In this document: positions 34,901 through 43,304 of the stretch, piece by piece
Numbering within the stretch: position 1 is the first letter of the stretch
Layout: every line of letters starts with the position of its first letter
NCBI RefSeq assembly: GCF_017302985.1
Contig: NZ_JAFIMU010000004.1
Span: 310,001 to 374,000, forward strand
Direction: 5' to 3'
DNA from: Corallococcus macrosporus
GTDB lineage: Bacteria; Myxococcota; Myxococcia; Myxococcales; Myxococcaceae
DNA: 64,000 nucleotides
Translations under genes and position numbers: made by a program
Notes under the pieces: model-generated
The model's input: the letters and a program-made list of their open reading frames with translations, nothing else
What the model was told of the DNA's origin: nothing
Database searches by the model: none

Positions 34901-37051
34901 GTGAAGCGACTGGCCCTGTTCGCCGCCACCTGTGTCCTTGGCGCCGCCTGCAAGACGGCGGAGCCCACCCCCGAGCCGTCCCAGGCCTCCACCCCGGCCC
35001 CCGTGGCCAGCGCGGCCCCGTCGGAAGCGGCCACCCCCGCGCCCGCGCCACAGGCCGCCAACGTGCCCATGGCCGAGCGCCCCATGCCCCCCGGCCTGGA
35101 CGCCGCGGTGATGGACCCGTCCGTGAACCCCTGTGACGACTTCTACCAGTACGCCTGTGGCGGCTGGCTGAAGACCACGGAGATCCCCGCCGAGCGCGCG
35201 CGCTGGAGCCGCGGCTTCGAGACGGTGGCCGAGCGCAACCAGGCCGTGCTGCGCGACATCCTCACGAAGGCCGCGGAAGGGCAGGGCGAGGCTTCCGCGG
35301 AGGAGAAGAAGCTGGGGGACTACTACGGCGCCTGCATGGACGAGGCGAAGCTGGAGCAGTCGCTGCCCACGCTGCGCACCTACCTGGCGAAGCTCAACGG
35401 CCTGAAGAGCCAGGAGGCCGTGGCCAAGGCGGTGGCGTGGCTGCACGCGCGCAACGTGAACGCGCTGTTCCGGGTGACGTCGGATCAGGACCAGAAGGAC
35501 GCCACGCAGGTCATCGCGGTGGTGGACGCGGCGGGCCTGGGCCTGCCGGACCGCGACTACTACCTCAAGCCCGACGTGAAGATGCGCGAGGCGCGCAACG
35601 CCTACCAGGCGCACGTGCAGAAGGTCTTCGAGCTGTTGGGCGACGCGCCCTTCGTCGCCAGCCGCAAGGCCACGGGCATCCTCGCCATCGAGACGCGCCT
35701 GGCCACCGCGCGGCTGCCCAAGGACGAGACGCGCGAGCCGGAGAAGGTCTACCACCGGCTGGAGCGCCAGGGCCTGAAGAAGCTGGCCCCCGCCTTCCAG
35801 TGGGACACGTACTTCGCGGAGGTGGGGCTGCCCGCCGGTGAAGCGCTCAACGTGACGCAGCCGAAGTTCTTCTCGGAGGTGTCCGGGCTGGTGCGCCAGC
35901 AGCGCCCCACCGACATGGGCCCGTACCTCTCCTACCACCTGGTGAAGCGGGTGCAGACGGCGCTGCCCAAGGCGCTGCGCGACGAGTTCTTCCGCTTCGA
36001 GTCCACGGTGCTCACCGGCGCGAAGGCGGACCTGGCGCGCTGGAAGAAGTGCGTGGAGGCCACCGACGACGCGCTGCCGCACGCGCTGGCCAAGCCCTTC
36101 ATCGCGCGCACCTTCGGCGCGGAGGGCAAGGCCACCACCCTGGACATGGTCCAGCAGATTGAACAGTCCTTCGAGCGCAACCTGGACACGCTCTCCTGGA
36201 TGGACGCGGAGACGAAGGCCCAGGCGCTGGTGAAGGTGAAGAAGATCACCAACAAGATCGGCTACCCGGACCAGTGGCGCAGCTACGAGGGCCTGGACGT
36301 GAAGCGCGACTCGTACCTGGACAACCTCCTGGCGGCGGAGGCCTTCGAGCAGGCGCGCCAGCTGCGCAAGGTGGGCCAGCCGGTGGACCGCCAGGAGTGG
36401 TTCATGTCGCCGCCCACGGTGAACGCCTACTACAACGCGGCCACCAACGAGATCGTCTTCCCGGCGGGCATCCTCCAGCCGCCGTTCTTCGGGCGGGACG
36501 CGTCCGCGGCGGTGAACTTCGGCGCCATGGGCATGGTGGTGGGCCATGAAATCACCCACGGCTTCGACGACGAGGGCCGCCAGTTCGACGCGGACGGCAA
36601 CCTGCGCACGTGGTGGACCCCGGCGTCGGACAAGGCCTTCCGCGAACGCGTGGCCTGCGTGAAGAACCAGTACGACCAGTACACGGCCGTGGACGACGTG
36701 AAGGTGAACGGCAAGCTCACCCTGGGCGAGAACGTCGCGGACCTGGGCGGCCTCAAGCTGGCGTACGCGGCCATGGAGTCCTACCTGGCCAAGTACCCGG
36801 ACCAGGCGGCGAAGGCGAACGCCTACCGCTTCACCCCGGGGCAGCAGTTCTTCCTCGCGCACGCGCAATCGTGGTGCTCGAAGATTCGTAACGAGGCTGC
36901 GCGGCAGCGGGCGCTGACGGATTCGCACTCGCCGGCGTTCCTGCGCGTGAAGGGGCCGGACGTGAACCTGCCGCAGTTCCAGCAGGCCTTCTCCTGCCCC
37001 GCGGGGTCGAAGATGGTGGCCCCGGCTGCGAACCGCTGTGAGGTCTGGTAG
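34901..37051 (+). CDS. M13-family (neprilysin/PepO) metallopeptidase lipoprotein
   Basis: 716 residues from GTG 34901, six bases after GGAGA. Signal peptide with lipobox LGAAC, then a Pro/Ala linker. Full M13 layout: DDFYQYACGGW at the start of the domain, VNAYYNAATNEIVFPAG, the zinc site GHEITHGFDDEGRQFD, and ENVADLGGL with the third ligand Glu. M13 enzymes cleave short peptides. A cell-surface peptidase is expected. Confidence 0.95.
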   Translation: MKRLALFAATCVLGAACKTAEPTPEPSQASTPAPVASAAPSEAATPAPAPQAANVPMAERPMPPGLDAAVMDPSVNPCDDFYQYACGGWLKTTEIPAERARWSRGFETVAERNQAVLRDILTKAAEGQGEASAEEKKLGDYYGACMDEAKLEQSLPTLRTYLAKLNGLKSQEAVAKAVAWLHARNVNALFRVTSDQDQKDATQVIAVVDAAGLGLPDRDYYLKPDVKMREARNAYQAHVQKVFELLGDAPFVASRKATGILAIETRLATARLPKDETREPEKVYHRLERQGLKKLAPAFQWDTYFAEVGLPAGEALNVTQPKFFSEVSGLVRQQRPTDMGPYLSYHLVKRVQTALPKALRDEFFRFESTVLTGAKADLARWKKCVEATDDALPHALAKPFIARTFGAEGKATTLDMVQQIEQSFERNLDTLSWMDAETKAQALVKVKKITNKIGYPDQWRSYEGLDVKRDSYLDNLLAAEAFEQARQLRKVGQPVDRQEWFMSPPTVNAYYNAATNEIVFPAGILQPPFFGRDASAAVNFGAMGMVVGHEITHGFDDEGRQFDADGNLRTWWTPASDKAFRERVACVKNQYDQYTAVDDVKVNGKLTLGENVADLGGLKLAYAAMESYLAKYPDQAAKANAYRFTPGQQFFLAHAQSWCSKIRNEAARQRALTDSHSPAFLRVKGPDVNLPQFQQAFSCPAGSKMVAPAANRCEVW

Positions 37052-37081
37052 GCCTTCGGGCCCTACCTGGAGGAGGATGGC

Positions 37082-37330
37082 ATGAGCATCTGTTCGTGGC
37101 TGGTGTTGGGCGGTATCGCGGGCTGGCTGGCCAGCATCATCAAGGGCACCAACGCCCGGATGGGGATGTTCGCCAACATCTTCGCCGGCATCGTGGGCGC
37201 CATGCTGGGCGGCTGGGTGTTCAGCTTCTTCGGCGGCACCGGCGTGACGGGCTTCAACCTGTACTCGCTGCTGGTGGCCACGGTGGGCGCCGTCATCCTG
37301 CTGTCCATCCTGCAAGCCATCCGGAAATAG
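37082..37330 (+). CDS. GlsB/YeaQ/YmgE-family small membrane protein
   Basis: 82 residues, three hydrophobic segments. Family signature GGIAGWLASIIKG, then ANIFAGIVGAMLGGWVF. Members are stress-linked inner-membrane proteins of unknown action. Start follows GGAGGAGG. Convergent with the radical SAM gene, 21 bp apart. Confidence 0.92.
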   Translation: MSICSWLVLGGIAGWLASIIKGTNARMGMFANIFAGIVGAMLGGWVFSFFGGTGVTGFNLYSLLVATVGAVILLSILQAIRK

Positions 37331-37351
37331 CGGGCCCTCCCGCGTCGCTGC

Positions 37352-38392
37352 CTAGAAGAGCGACAGCTGGGGGGAGTGGGAGGGCCGCGCGGGGCGCCGG
37401 AAGGTGTCCGGCGCGGCCTCCGTGACGGACGAGGCGCGCATGCCCACCTTGCGCGCCGCCGTCGCGAAGAGCTGGTGGATGGTCTGCGCGTAGAGCCCTT
37501 CGCCGCGCATGCGGTGCTTGAAGCGGCCGTCGGTGAGCTCCCCGCCGCGCGTCTCGCGGATGCGGTGCAGCACCCGGTCCGCGCGCAGGGGCAGCTTCGC
37601 GCGCAGGCGCTCCTCGAACACGGCCTGCACGGGCCCGGGCAACCGCAGGAGCGTGTAGTGCGCGCGCGTGGCGCCGGCCTCGCGCGCGGACGTGAGCACC
37701 CGAGCGATGTCCTCGTCGTTGAGGCCCGGGATGATGGGGGACACGGACACGGCCACGTCGATGCCGGCCTCCGTGAGCTTGCGGATGGTGGCCAGCCTGC
37801 GCTTGGGCGTGGCGACCACCGGCTCCATGGCGCGCGCCAGCTCCTCGTTGTGGAAGGGGAGGCTGATGCTCACGGTGAGCCGCGCCTCGCCCGCGAGCCG
37901 CTGGAGCACGTCCAGGTCGCGCTCAATCAGCACGCCCTTGGTGATGATGCCCACGGGGTTGCGGTACTCGGCGCAGACCTCCAGGCACTGGCGGGTGAGC
38001 CGGAGTGACGCCTCCAGCGGCTGGTAGCAGTCGGTGACGCCGCTGAAGACGACGGTCTCGCCCTTCCACGACGGCCGGTCGAAGGCCTCGCGCAGGAGCT
38101 CCGGGGCGTTGGGTTTGACGACGAGGCGGGTCTCGAAGTCGGTGCCCGCGCCGAAGTCCAGGTACTGGTGCGTGGGGCGCGCGTAGCAGTAGGCGCACGC
38201 GTGGAGGCAGCCCCGGTACGGGTTGACGCTCCAGGAGAAGCACACGTCCGGGCTGTCGTTGCGCGCGATGATGGAGCGGCTGTGATCCTCCCAGACCTCC
38301 AGGCGCGCGGGGGGAATCTCGTCCAGGTACTCCACCGCGGTGCTGGCCCAGGGGTTGGGCGGATTGTCGACGGGACGGGCCTTCACCCTCAC
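37352..38392 (-). CDS. PA0069-family radical SAM protein
   Basis: 346 residues; GTG 38392 or GTG 38386 are both possible starts and no strong ribosome site decides. The iron-sulfur motif is CLHACAYC (Cys 62, 66, 69) preceded by NPYRGC, as in the spore-photoproduct-lyase-like group. VFSGVTDCYQPLE and SVSPIIPGLND are family segments. The extreme C-terminus is QLSLF, identical to a strong DNA-polymerase beta-clamp-binding pentapeptide, which hints at work on DNA. Substrate unknown. Confidence 0.9.
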   Translation of the reverse strand: MRVKARPVDNPPNPWASTAVEYLDEIPPARLEVWEDHSRSIIARNDSPDVCFSWSVNPYRGCLHACAYCYARPTHQYLDFGAGTDFETRLVVKPNAPELLREAFDRPSWKGETVVFSGVTDCYQPLEASLRLTRQCLEVCAEYRNPVGIITKGVLIERDLDVLQRLAGEARLTVSISLPFHNEELARAMEPVVATPKRRLATIRKLTEAGIDVAVSVSPIIPGLNDEDIARVLTSAREAGATRAHYTLLRLPGPVQAVFEERLRAKLPLRADRVLHRIRETRGGELTDGRFKHRMRGEGLYAQTIHQLFATAARKVGMRASSVTEAAPDTFRRPARPSHSPQLSLF

Positions 38393-38398
38393 AGGGTG

Positions 38399-38420
38399 TG
38401 ACTGAAAGCCCGTTCAGTCA
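38399..38420. promoter_or_regulatory. Palindromic operator candidate
   Basis: Perfect inverted repeat TGACTGAA-AGCCCG-TTCAGTCA, starting 6 bp beyond the radical SAM start codon and 53 bp before the SUKH-like gene on the other strand. The form resembles TetR-family operators. It could control both divergent genes; no matching regulator gene is adjacent. Confidence 0.5.
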
Positions 38421-38472
38421 AGGCGTCGCTTGTGCCTTTACACCCTTAAGGGCGCGGCCAAAGCTGGCCGGC

Positions 38473-39897
38473 ATGGCGAACTACACGGTCAAGCTGTCCA
38501 AGGCGCCCAAGGGGCATGAGATTCCACCGCTGCTCGCGGACCTTGGTGCCTGGGTGAGCAAGCAGCCGCATGGAACCCTGGGCTGGTTCGATGCGCTCGA
38601 AGCCGAGCCCATTCCGAAGGAGTGGAACCCGGAGCTGGCGGACCGGCTCCGTCGTGACGCCTTCGCGTTCCTCCATCTTCCAGATGGCTCGCTGCTCGCG
38701 CTCGTGAACCCCGGGGCCGGCGCTCCGTGGGCGGTGGCGCTGCTGGGGTCGGAGGGTGAGGCGCGCACGGTCGCGAACAGCCTGGAGGAGTTCCTGCTGC
38801 TGTGGTCCCAGGGGGAGACGGATCTCGACGACCTCGATGACGAGGAGGGCGCCTCTGACCGGAAGGCGCTGGCCGCGTGGCTGAAGGCGAAGAAGGTGAA
38901 GGCGCCGAAGGCGAAGGCCTTCGACTTCGCGGCCTGGCTGGACGGCGATGCCGTGCTCCCTCCCGCCGCGCCCTCCGTGGCGGCCCACACGTTCACGCCA
39001 ACGGAGGTGATGAAGAAGCTCGGTCCGAAGGCGCAGCGGCTGGCGTCGGTCCTCGGGCGGCGCGCGGACGACCCCGAGGTCATCGCCTACGTGACCGAAG
39101 CGCTGGGCAAGAGGGTGCCCGCGTCCACGAGCGTGAACACCGATTCGGTGAACGTCGAGGCCGCGAAGCACGGCGTGGAGATCGTCTTCACCCACGACAT
39201 CCTGAACGACGCGTTCCCGCTGGTTCCCAAGACGGCCAAGACGTTCATCCCCTACGTCGCCTCCGCGTGGGTGCGGTCGAAGATTGGCGAGGACGTCCTC
39301 GGTGTTCCGTGGAAGGTGAAGACGGAAGCGGAGATCACGAAGCGGCTCGGCGCGCCCACCGGCCGCCGCGCCAGCTTCATGAACGAGGACGAGCCCACCG
39401 TCGCCTACTGGGAGTTCGCGCTCGATACCGCGGGGCAGGTGTGGCTCGAGCTGGAGTTCGACGCATCCCTCTCCGTCACCGTCGCCGTGAAGGGCGCGGG
39501 CGAGCTGGCGCCGTATCCCGACGTCACGACTGGACTCTTCATCGGCTATGCCGCGACGCGAGGCCTGCTCGACGGCTCGCGCTTCCCGGCGCACCGCGCG
39601 TTGCTGGAAGCGGTCGCGGCACGCAAGGCGAAGGGCTCGGAGTTCGTGAAGCAGGCGCTTCCGCGCGGCCTCTGGGACGACCACCTGCGCGATGCGCCGG
39701 GCCTCCGTCTGATGGCGTATCGGTGGTTCCACAACATGAACGGCCTGTGGATCACCGCCGACCTCAAGAAGACGTTCGGAAAGCGCGCGGGGGCGTTCGG
39801 CCACGACGCGCCGAAGCTCGACGACGACACCTGGGACGCCGTCGACAAGGCGGCGCCGCTGCTCGACAAGCGCTTCGCGGCGTGGCTGGCGAAGTAG
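38473..39897 (+). CDS. SMI1/KNR4 (SUKH)-like protein with extra C-terminal domain
   Basis: 474 residues from ATG 38473. The first about 130 residues look like a SUKH fold (LLADLGAWVSKQPHGTLGWFD, FAFLHLPDGSLLALV, EFLLLWSQGE), a fold shared by immunity proteins of contact toxins. A Lys-rich linker (KAKKVKAPKAKA) leads to a second half I cannot assign (THDILNDAFPLVPKTAKTFI). Single SUKH proteins are usually about 150 residues, so this is much longer. Codon use is slightly less GC-rich than neighbours. Convergent with the next gene. Assignment is from pattern only. Confidence 0.6.
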   Translation: MANYTVKLSKAPKGHEIPPLLADLGAWVSKQPHGTLGWFDALEAEPIPKEWNPELADRLRRDAFAFLHLPDGSLLALVNPGAGAPWAVALLGSEGEARTVANSLEEFLLLWSQGETDLDDLDDEEGASDRKALAAWLKAKKVKAPKAKAFDFAAWLDGDAVLPPAAPSVAAHTFTPTEVMKKLGPKAQRLASVLGRRADDPEVIAYVTEALGKRVPASTSVNTDSVNVEAAKHGVEIVFTHDILNDAFPLVPKTAKTFIPYVASAWVRSKIGEDVLGVPWKVKTEAEITKRLGAPTGRRASFMNEDEPTVAYWEFALDTAGQVWLELEFDASLSVTVAVKGAGELAPYPDVTTGLFIGYAATRGLLDGSRFPAHRALLEAVAARKAKGSEFVKQALPRGLWDDHLRDAPGLRLMAYRWFHNMNGLWITADLKKTFGKRAGAFGHDAPKLDDDTWDAVDKAAPLLDKRFAAWLAK

Positions 39898-39909
39898 CAG
39901 GGCAGTCGT

Positions 39910-40998
39910 TCAGAGCGGGGTGTTCGCGCCGGTGCCGGGGACTCCAGGCTCCGCGGGCAAGGGCAGTCGCTTCGGCGCCAGGTGGTGGCGCTGTTTGAAG
40001 TGCTGCCATTGCTGGAGCAGGGGCAGTGCGTCCGGCGCATCGCCACGGGCGCGCAGCAGGGGATCCTGCGTCTGCTCGGACCGGGCCTCGGGCTTCTCTC
40101 CGTAGCGCTCGCGCAGCAGGTCGAACGCGCTGGAGGCCCAGTACGGGGGGCGCTCCTCGGCGAGGACGGTCTCCAGGACACGGGCCGCCGTGTCATCCAC
40201 CTCGGCGCTGATGTGGCCGCGGAGCACCGTCAGCATCATGACCGACGTGCGGTCCAGGGACGGCGCGGTCACGAACGCGCGGGCCAGTTGCTCCCGATGC
40301 GAGGGGAACAGGTGCACCGGGGCAGGGCTCCTGGGGTCGTAGAACCAGAGGTCCGCATCGGCCGCGGGCTCCAATCCGTACAAGCCATCCCACCGTGTCG
40401 CGGGATGCTCGGCCGCGAGCACCTGCCAGTCCGTGAGCGCCGCCCGCACACCGGCCTCTCCCCGGCCCGCGGCCCGCGCCACGATGGCCTGCTCCTGCGT
40501 CACGCGGAATCGCGTCACCGCGCGCCGGTAGGCCTCGAGCTCGTCGGTGCTCTCCGGATAGCGCGTCCCGTACGACAGCGCGACGGTCCGCCAGAGTCCG
40601 CCCTCTCGCTTGAGGAACGCGATGACGGCATGGCCGGGCTCGTAATGGGGAGGTGCCGGGCAGATGTAGCTTCCGTTGAAGTAGACCTTGATCTGCTCAT
40701 CCGGACGCGCCTGCCCGCGCCACACTTCGCGAATGCGCAGGTATGCGACCTCACTGTCATCCCACCGGTCGCGTTCCCGTTTCTCCTCGGGCGACTTCGG
40801 CGGAAGCAGCTCCATCACCTTCTCCACGTCCGCCCACACCACGAGTTCCGCCGTCTCCGTCAGCTCCGAGAGCGTCCACGGCGTGATGGGGAAGGCCTCG
40901 GCGCGGGGGAGGGGAATGAGCACCCCGGCCAGCAGCAGGGCCAGGAGCAGCCCTGGACGACGTGCGCCACGACGGGACCACGCTGCTGCCTCACGCAT
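39910..40998 (-). CDS. Secreted hypothetical protein
   Basis: 362 residues from ATG 40998 (GAGAGGAG 4 nt upstream). A twin-arginine-like or Sec signal (SRRGARRPGLLLALLLAGVL) ends near RAEAFP. The mature part starts FPITPWTLSELTETAELVVWADV and contains VYFNGSYICPAPPHYEPG. The opening of the mature region resembles predicted secreted proteins of myxobacteria, but I cannot name a family. Last resident gene before the island boundary. Confidence 0.65.
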   Translation of the reverse strand: MREAAAWSRRGARRPGLLLALLLAGVLIPLPRAEAFPITPWTLSELTETAELVVWADVEKVMELLPPKSPEEKRERDRWDDSEVAYLRIREVWRGQARPDEQIKVYFNGSYICPAPPHYEPGHAVIAFLKREGGLWRTVALSYGTRYPESTDELEAYRRAVTRFRVTQEQAIVARAAGRGEAGVRAALTDWQVLAAEHPATRWDGLYGLEPAADADLWFYDPRSPAPVHLFPSHREQLARAFVTAPSLDRTSVMMLTVLRGHISAEVDDTAARVLETVLAEERPPYWASSAFDLLRERYGEKPEARSEQTQDPLLRARGDAPDALPLLQQWQHFKQRHHLAPKRLPLPAEPGVPGTGANTPL

Positions 40999-41047
40999 GG
41001 GGCTCCTCTCGCTTGACCCGGAGAGTCTTCCAGAATCGCGGGGCCCT

Positions 41048-41146
41048 GGAAATACGAAGGCCGATGGTTCCGGGAAGGAACCATCGGCCTGTGTCTCTTC
41101 AGAGCGGCGGAAGGGATTCGAACCCTCGACCCCGAGCTTGGGAAGC
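41048..41146. repeat. Left direct repeat (att-like) of the tRNA-Gly island
   Basis: 99 bp identical to 47822-47920 except at two positions (41053 and 41098). It contains a copied tRNA transcription terminator (stem 41058-41071 with 41077-41090) and the last 44 nt of tRNA-Gly. This is the expected left scar of integration into the tRNA 3' end. Confidence 0.85.
41103..41146 (-). pseudogene. tRNA-Gly 3' fragment
   Basis: Matches the last 44 nt of the intact tRNA-Gly(CCC) at 47877-47949, including the T-arm and acceptor 3' half; homology stops abruptly inside the anticodon stem. A displaced tRNA end, not a functional gene. Confidence 0.88.
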
Positions 41147-41664
41147 ACGGCCCCAACACATCCAGGCGTTGTCAGCGATTCACAAGCCCTTACAACTGTT
41201 GGGGATTCCGGGCCGGGGTCCGTCCAACCATCCGAGCCGGTAGCAGGGAATCCCAAGGGGTTTGGTGCATCCTTGCTGCAAGGTCCAGCGCATGCGCGGC
41301 TCTGCGCGCTGCCGAGCGGGGCGGAGCGCCTGCTCACCGTGCGTGAGGTGGCCTTCTCCGGGGTGTGATGTCCTTCACTCATCTCCAGCGGAGATCAAGC
41401 CTCGACAATCCCGTCAATCGAGCCCTGGGTTAACACCCAACCCCTCAACTGTAGCTCAAAACGCTTGGGCCGAACCGCTGTCGCGCCTACTGCATGCCAA
41501 AGGCAGTTGTGCAGGATGAAAGAGCGACAACAGTCTAGCTAGGGCGCGACTGTCGCGAGAGGACGATGCGCGACTGCATGTCTCCGCTGCTCCGGCGCGG
41601 GCTGCGCTTTGCTAATTCCCTACGAAGAACAATCCTTTGGCGAATATGCCATACACGCTTCACG
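41147..41664. other. Left end of the island, non-coding
   Basis: 518 bp with no intact gene. The first 230 bp stay GC-rich and hold an excisionase or integrase remnant (41306-41368). Past about 41380 the composition drops sharply towards AT. This is probably the junction between old integration-module debris and the cargo operon. Confidence 0.6.
41306..41368 (+). pseudogene. Excisionase-type HTH fragment
   Basis: Twenty codons before a stop read ALPSGAERLLTVREVAFSGV. LLTVREVA is the usual opening of MerR/excisionase-type helix-turn-helix domains that begin myxobacterial integration modules. Only this stub remains. Confidence 0.45.
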
Positions 41665-42213
41665 TCAGCATGGAGAGGCTATGTTTTGAAGTGCATGTAC
41701 TGTCTCTTCGACCAGGAGGGATGGCTCTTTATTTCCATCAAGTAATAGATCTGCCAAGCTCATCAAGTCTGCATGAACATCACGCTCTGTTGAATGCTGA
41801 TCGAGCCGGTCAATGTTTTCTGCGTCCAAGGGACGAACGAGACCGAGCCGCTCCGTTCGAACGGCCCGCTCAACATTTAAATAGATTAGTTTAAATTGAA
41901 GCGGAGCAATAGAAGAGCGCATTTGAGAAACCGCATCTTTATGTCGGAATCCATCGATAACCAATGGCGCAGAACGGTTCCACGGCGCCAACAGTTCTTC
42001 GATGAATCGCTCCCAGCCGATATCGGAGATCGTTGTTTCTCCGAGACGCTGCAGGCGCTCTCTTGTTTGGGGTATTCCCAGTTTCAATGCCTTGTCTCTA
42101 ATGAGGTCGCCAAATGAAAGAAAAGGTGCGCCGATCTGCTGAGAGAGCCTGCGAGCAAATTCAGTTTTCCCACTGCCAATTCCCCCGGAGACACCAATGA
42201 CAATGTTTTCCAT
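41665..42213 (-). CDS. P-loop nucleotide/dephospho-CoA kinase-like protein
   Basis: 182 residues. Walker A GGIGSGKTE at 10-18, then LSFGDLIRDKALKLGI and PLVIDGFRHKDAV, as in nucleoside-monophosphate or dephospho-CoA kinases, with KLIYLNVERAVRTERL as the lid-side segment. Last gene of the five-gene minus-strand operon, 26 bp after the radical SAM gene. Composition is much less GC-rich than the chromosome. A role phosphorylating the product of the radical SAM enzyme is an inference from pairing. It could also be an RNA or CoA kinase. Confidence 0.78.
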   Translation of the reverse strand: MENIVIGVSGGIGSGKTEFARRLSQQIGAPFLSFGDLIRDKALKLGIPQTRERLQRLGETTISDIGWERFIEELLAPWNRSAPLVIDGFRHKDAVSQMRSSIAPLQFKLIYLNVERAVRTERLGLVRPLDAENIDRLDQHSTERDVHADLMSLADLLLDGNKEPSLLVEETVHALQNIASPC

Positions 42214-42239
42214 TTATGGGAACCCCTGTTCGGGCAACT

Positions 42240-43304
42240 CTATTTTATACTTAGTGTTGTCGTGCTGCGGCGGTTCTTCATTGGAACAGTATTGATTCTC
42301 TTCTCTCTCATTGTGCTTGGGAATCGTTGAGTAAGTTCCTTCTGCCAGGCTTCGATTGCGTGACCTTGTGCAGTGTATGGTAGTTGTCCTAGTTTATTGA
42401 TGTCGGCAGCGGAGTCGACCCGATGCTTGACGACTTTGAAGGGGTATACCTGCAGCGGTACTGTTCGAAGAGGTAGATTTTCATCGATGAACTGAAGGCG
42501 ATCTACGAATCTCGCAATTTTATCGGAGATGTCGGTGGTGTCTCTTGCCGTAAACGTTGCGTATGCATAGAGATCTATGCCTGTTTCGGTCATCCTCTTG
42601 AATATGTCGAACTGTCGCTCAAACAGGTTGGGCTCGGCTTTGGTGTTGAATGAAAAGGAATCCTGGTCGAAGCCCTTAAAACAGCCTACACGACCGTAGT
42701 TTTTGAATGTTGCGACAATTTCTTGTTCTGTGGGAGAAAGAAACTTCCAGAAATAGTCGGTGCTTAGATTGTCGTCTGACCATAGGTAGACATCGCCTTC
42801 GATGCCCCGATCACGCATCGCCTGCATGGTCCATGGGATCCATTCAGGTGTCAGGTCGGGTTGGCCCCCTGTTAAGTCAATCATGCGAGCTCGATTGGGC
42901 TCTGGTTCTTGGAGATATAGGGAAATAAGCTCATCTGCGGATAGCCATGCCGCAGACTCTGAATTGGCTTCAAGGAGCCGAAACGGAACAAAGCAGTACC
43001 AGCATCGCCAATTGCATGCGGCATTTTGAAATACTTGCGCGCGAACTTCGCTTTCAATGGGAAGTCCGAGAGCCGCTGCTGCCGGATCGATTGGAAGCGG
43101 ATTGGCTGGCCAAACGCCGGTCGAAGCTGCTAAGCGCCGAAAGTGGCGAATTCGCCCGAAGCCCTGGCAGTTTGGTGGAACTGTCAAGTCTTGCTCTTGA
43201 TCGCTTCCCGCTAGACGGGCGATTAAAATACGCTTATCGGTCAGCGATATTGCCTTTTGCCTGAGTCTTTCAGAGTATTCGTCTGTTTTTATTAGGCTTG
43301 TCAA
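42240..43304 (-). CDS. Radical SAM enzyme of the island operon
   Basis: 354 residues. TTG start at 43304 with GGAGG 4 nt upstream and a TTGA overlap with the DUF4186 stop. The cluster motif is CNWRCWYC (Cys 97, 101, 104), and DLTGGQPDL is the SAM-binding GGE-like motif with Gln in place of Glu. GRVGCFKGFDQDSFSFNT is a further segment shared with some PflA-like radical SAM proteins. No SPASM-type cysteine cluster. Substrate unknown; the pairing with a P-loop kinase suggests a nucleotide or RNA product. Sequence is AT-rich relative to the genome. Confidence 0.85.
   Translation of the reverse strand: MTSLIKTDEYSERLRQKAISLTDKRILIARLAGSDQEQDLTVPPNCQGFGRIRHFRRLAASTGVWPANPLPIDPAAAALGLPIESEVRAQVFQNAACNWRCWYCFVPFRLLEANSESAAWLSADELISLYLQEPEPNRARMIDLTGGQPDLTPEWIPWTMQAMRDRGIEGDVYLWSDDNLSTDYFWKFLSPTEQEIVATFKNYGRVGCFKGFDQDSFSFNTKAEPNLFERQFDIFKRMTETGIDLYAYATFTARDTTDISDKIARFVDRLQFIDENLPLRTVPLQVYPFKVVKHRVDSAADINKLGQLPYTAQGHAIEAWQKELTQRFPSTMREKRINTVPMKNRRSTTTLSIK

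Noticed and set aside
40962-41243. Small plus-strand frame over the left repeat
   Set aside because: It is a translation of the tRNA fragment and terminator; the same peptide appears at the right repeat.
41637-43264. Small plus-strand frames inside the island operon
   Set aside because: All are antisense to the kinase, radical SAM or DUF4186 genes and lack ribosome sites and family motifs.
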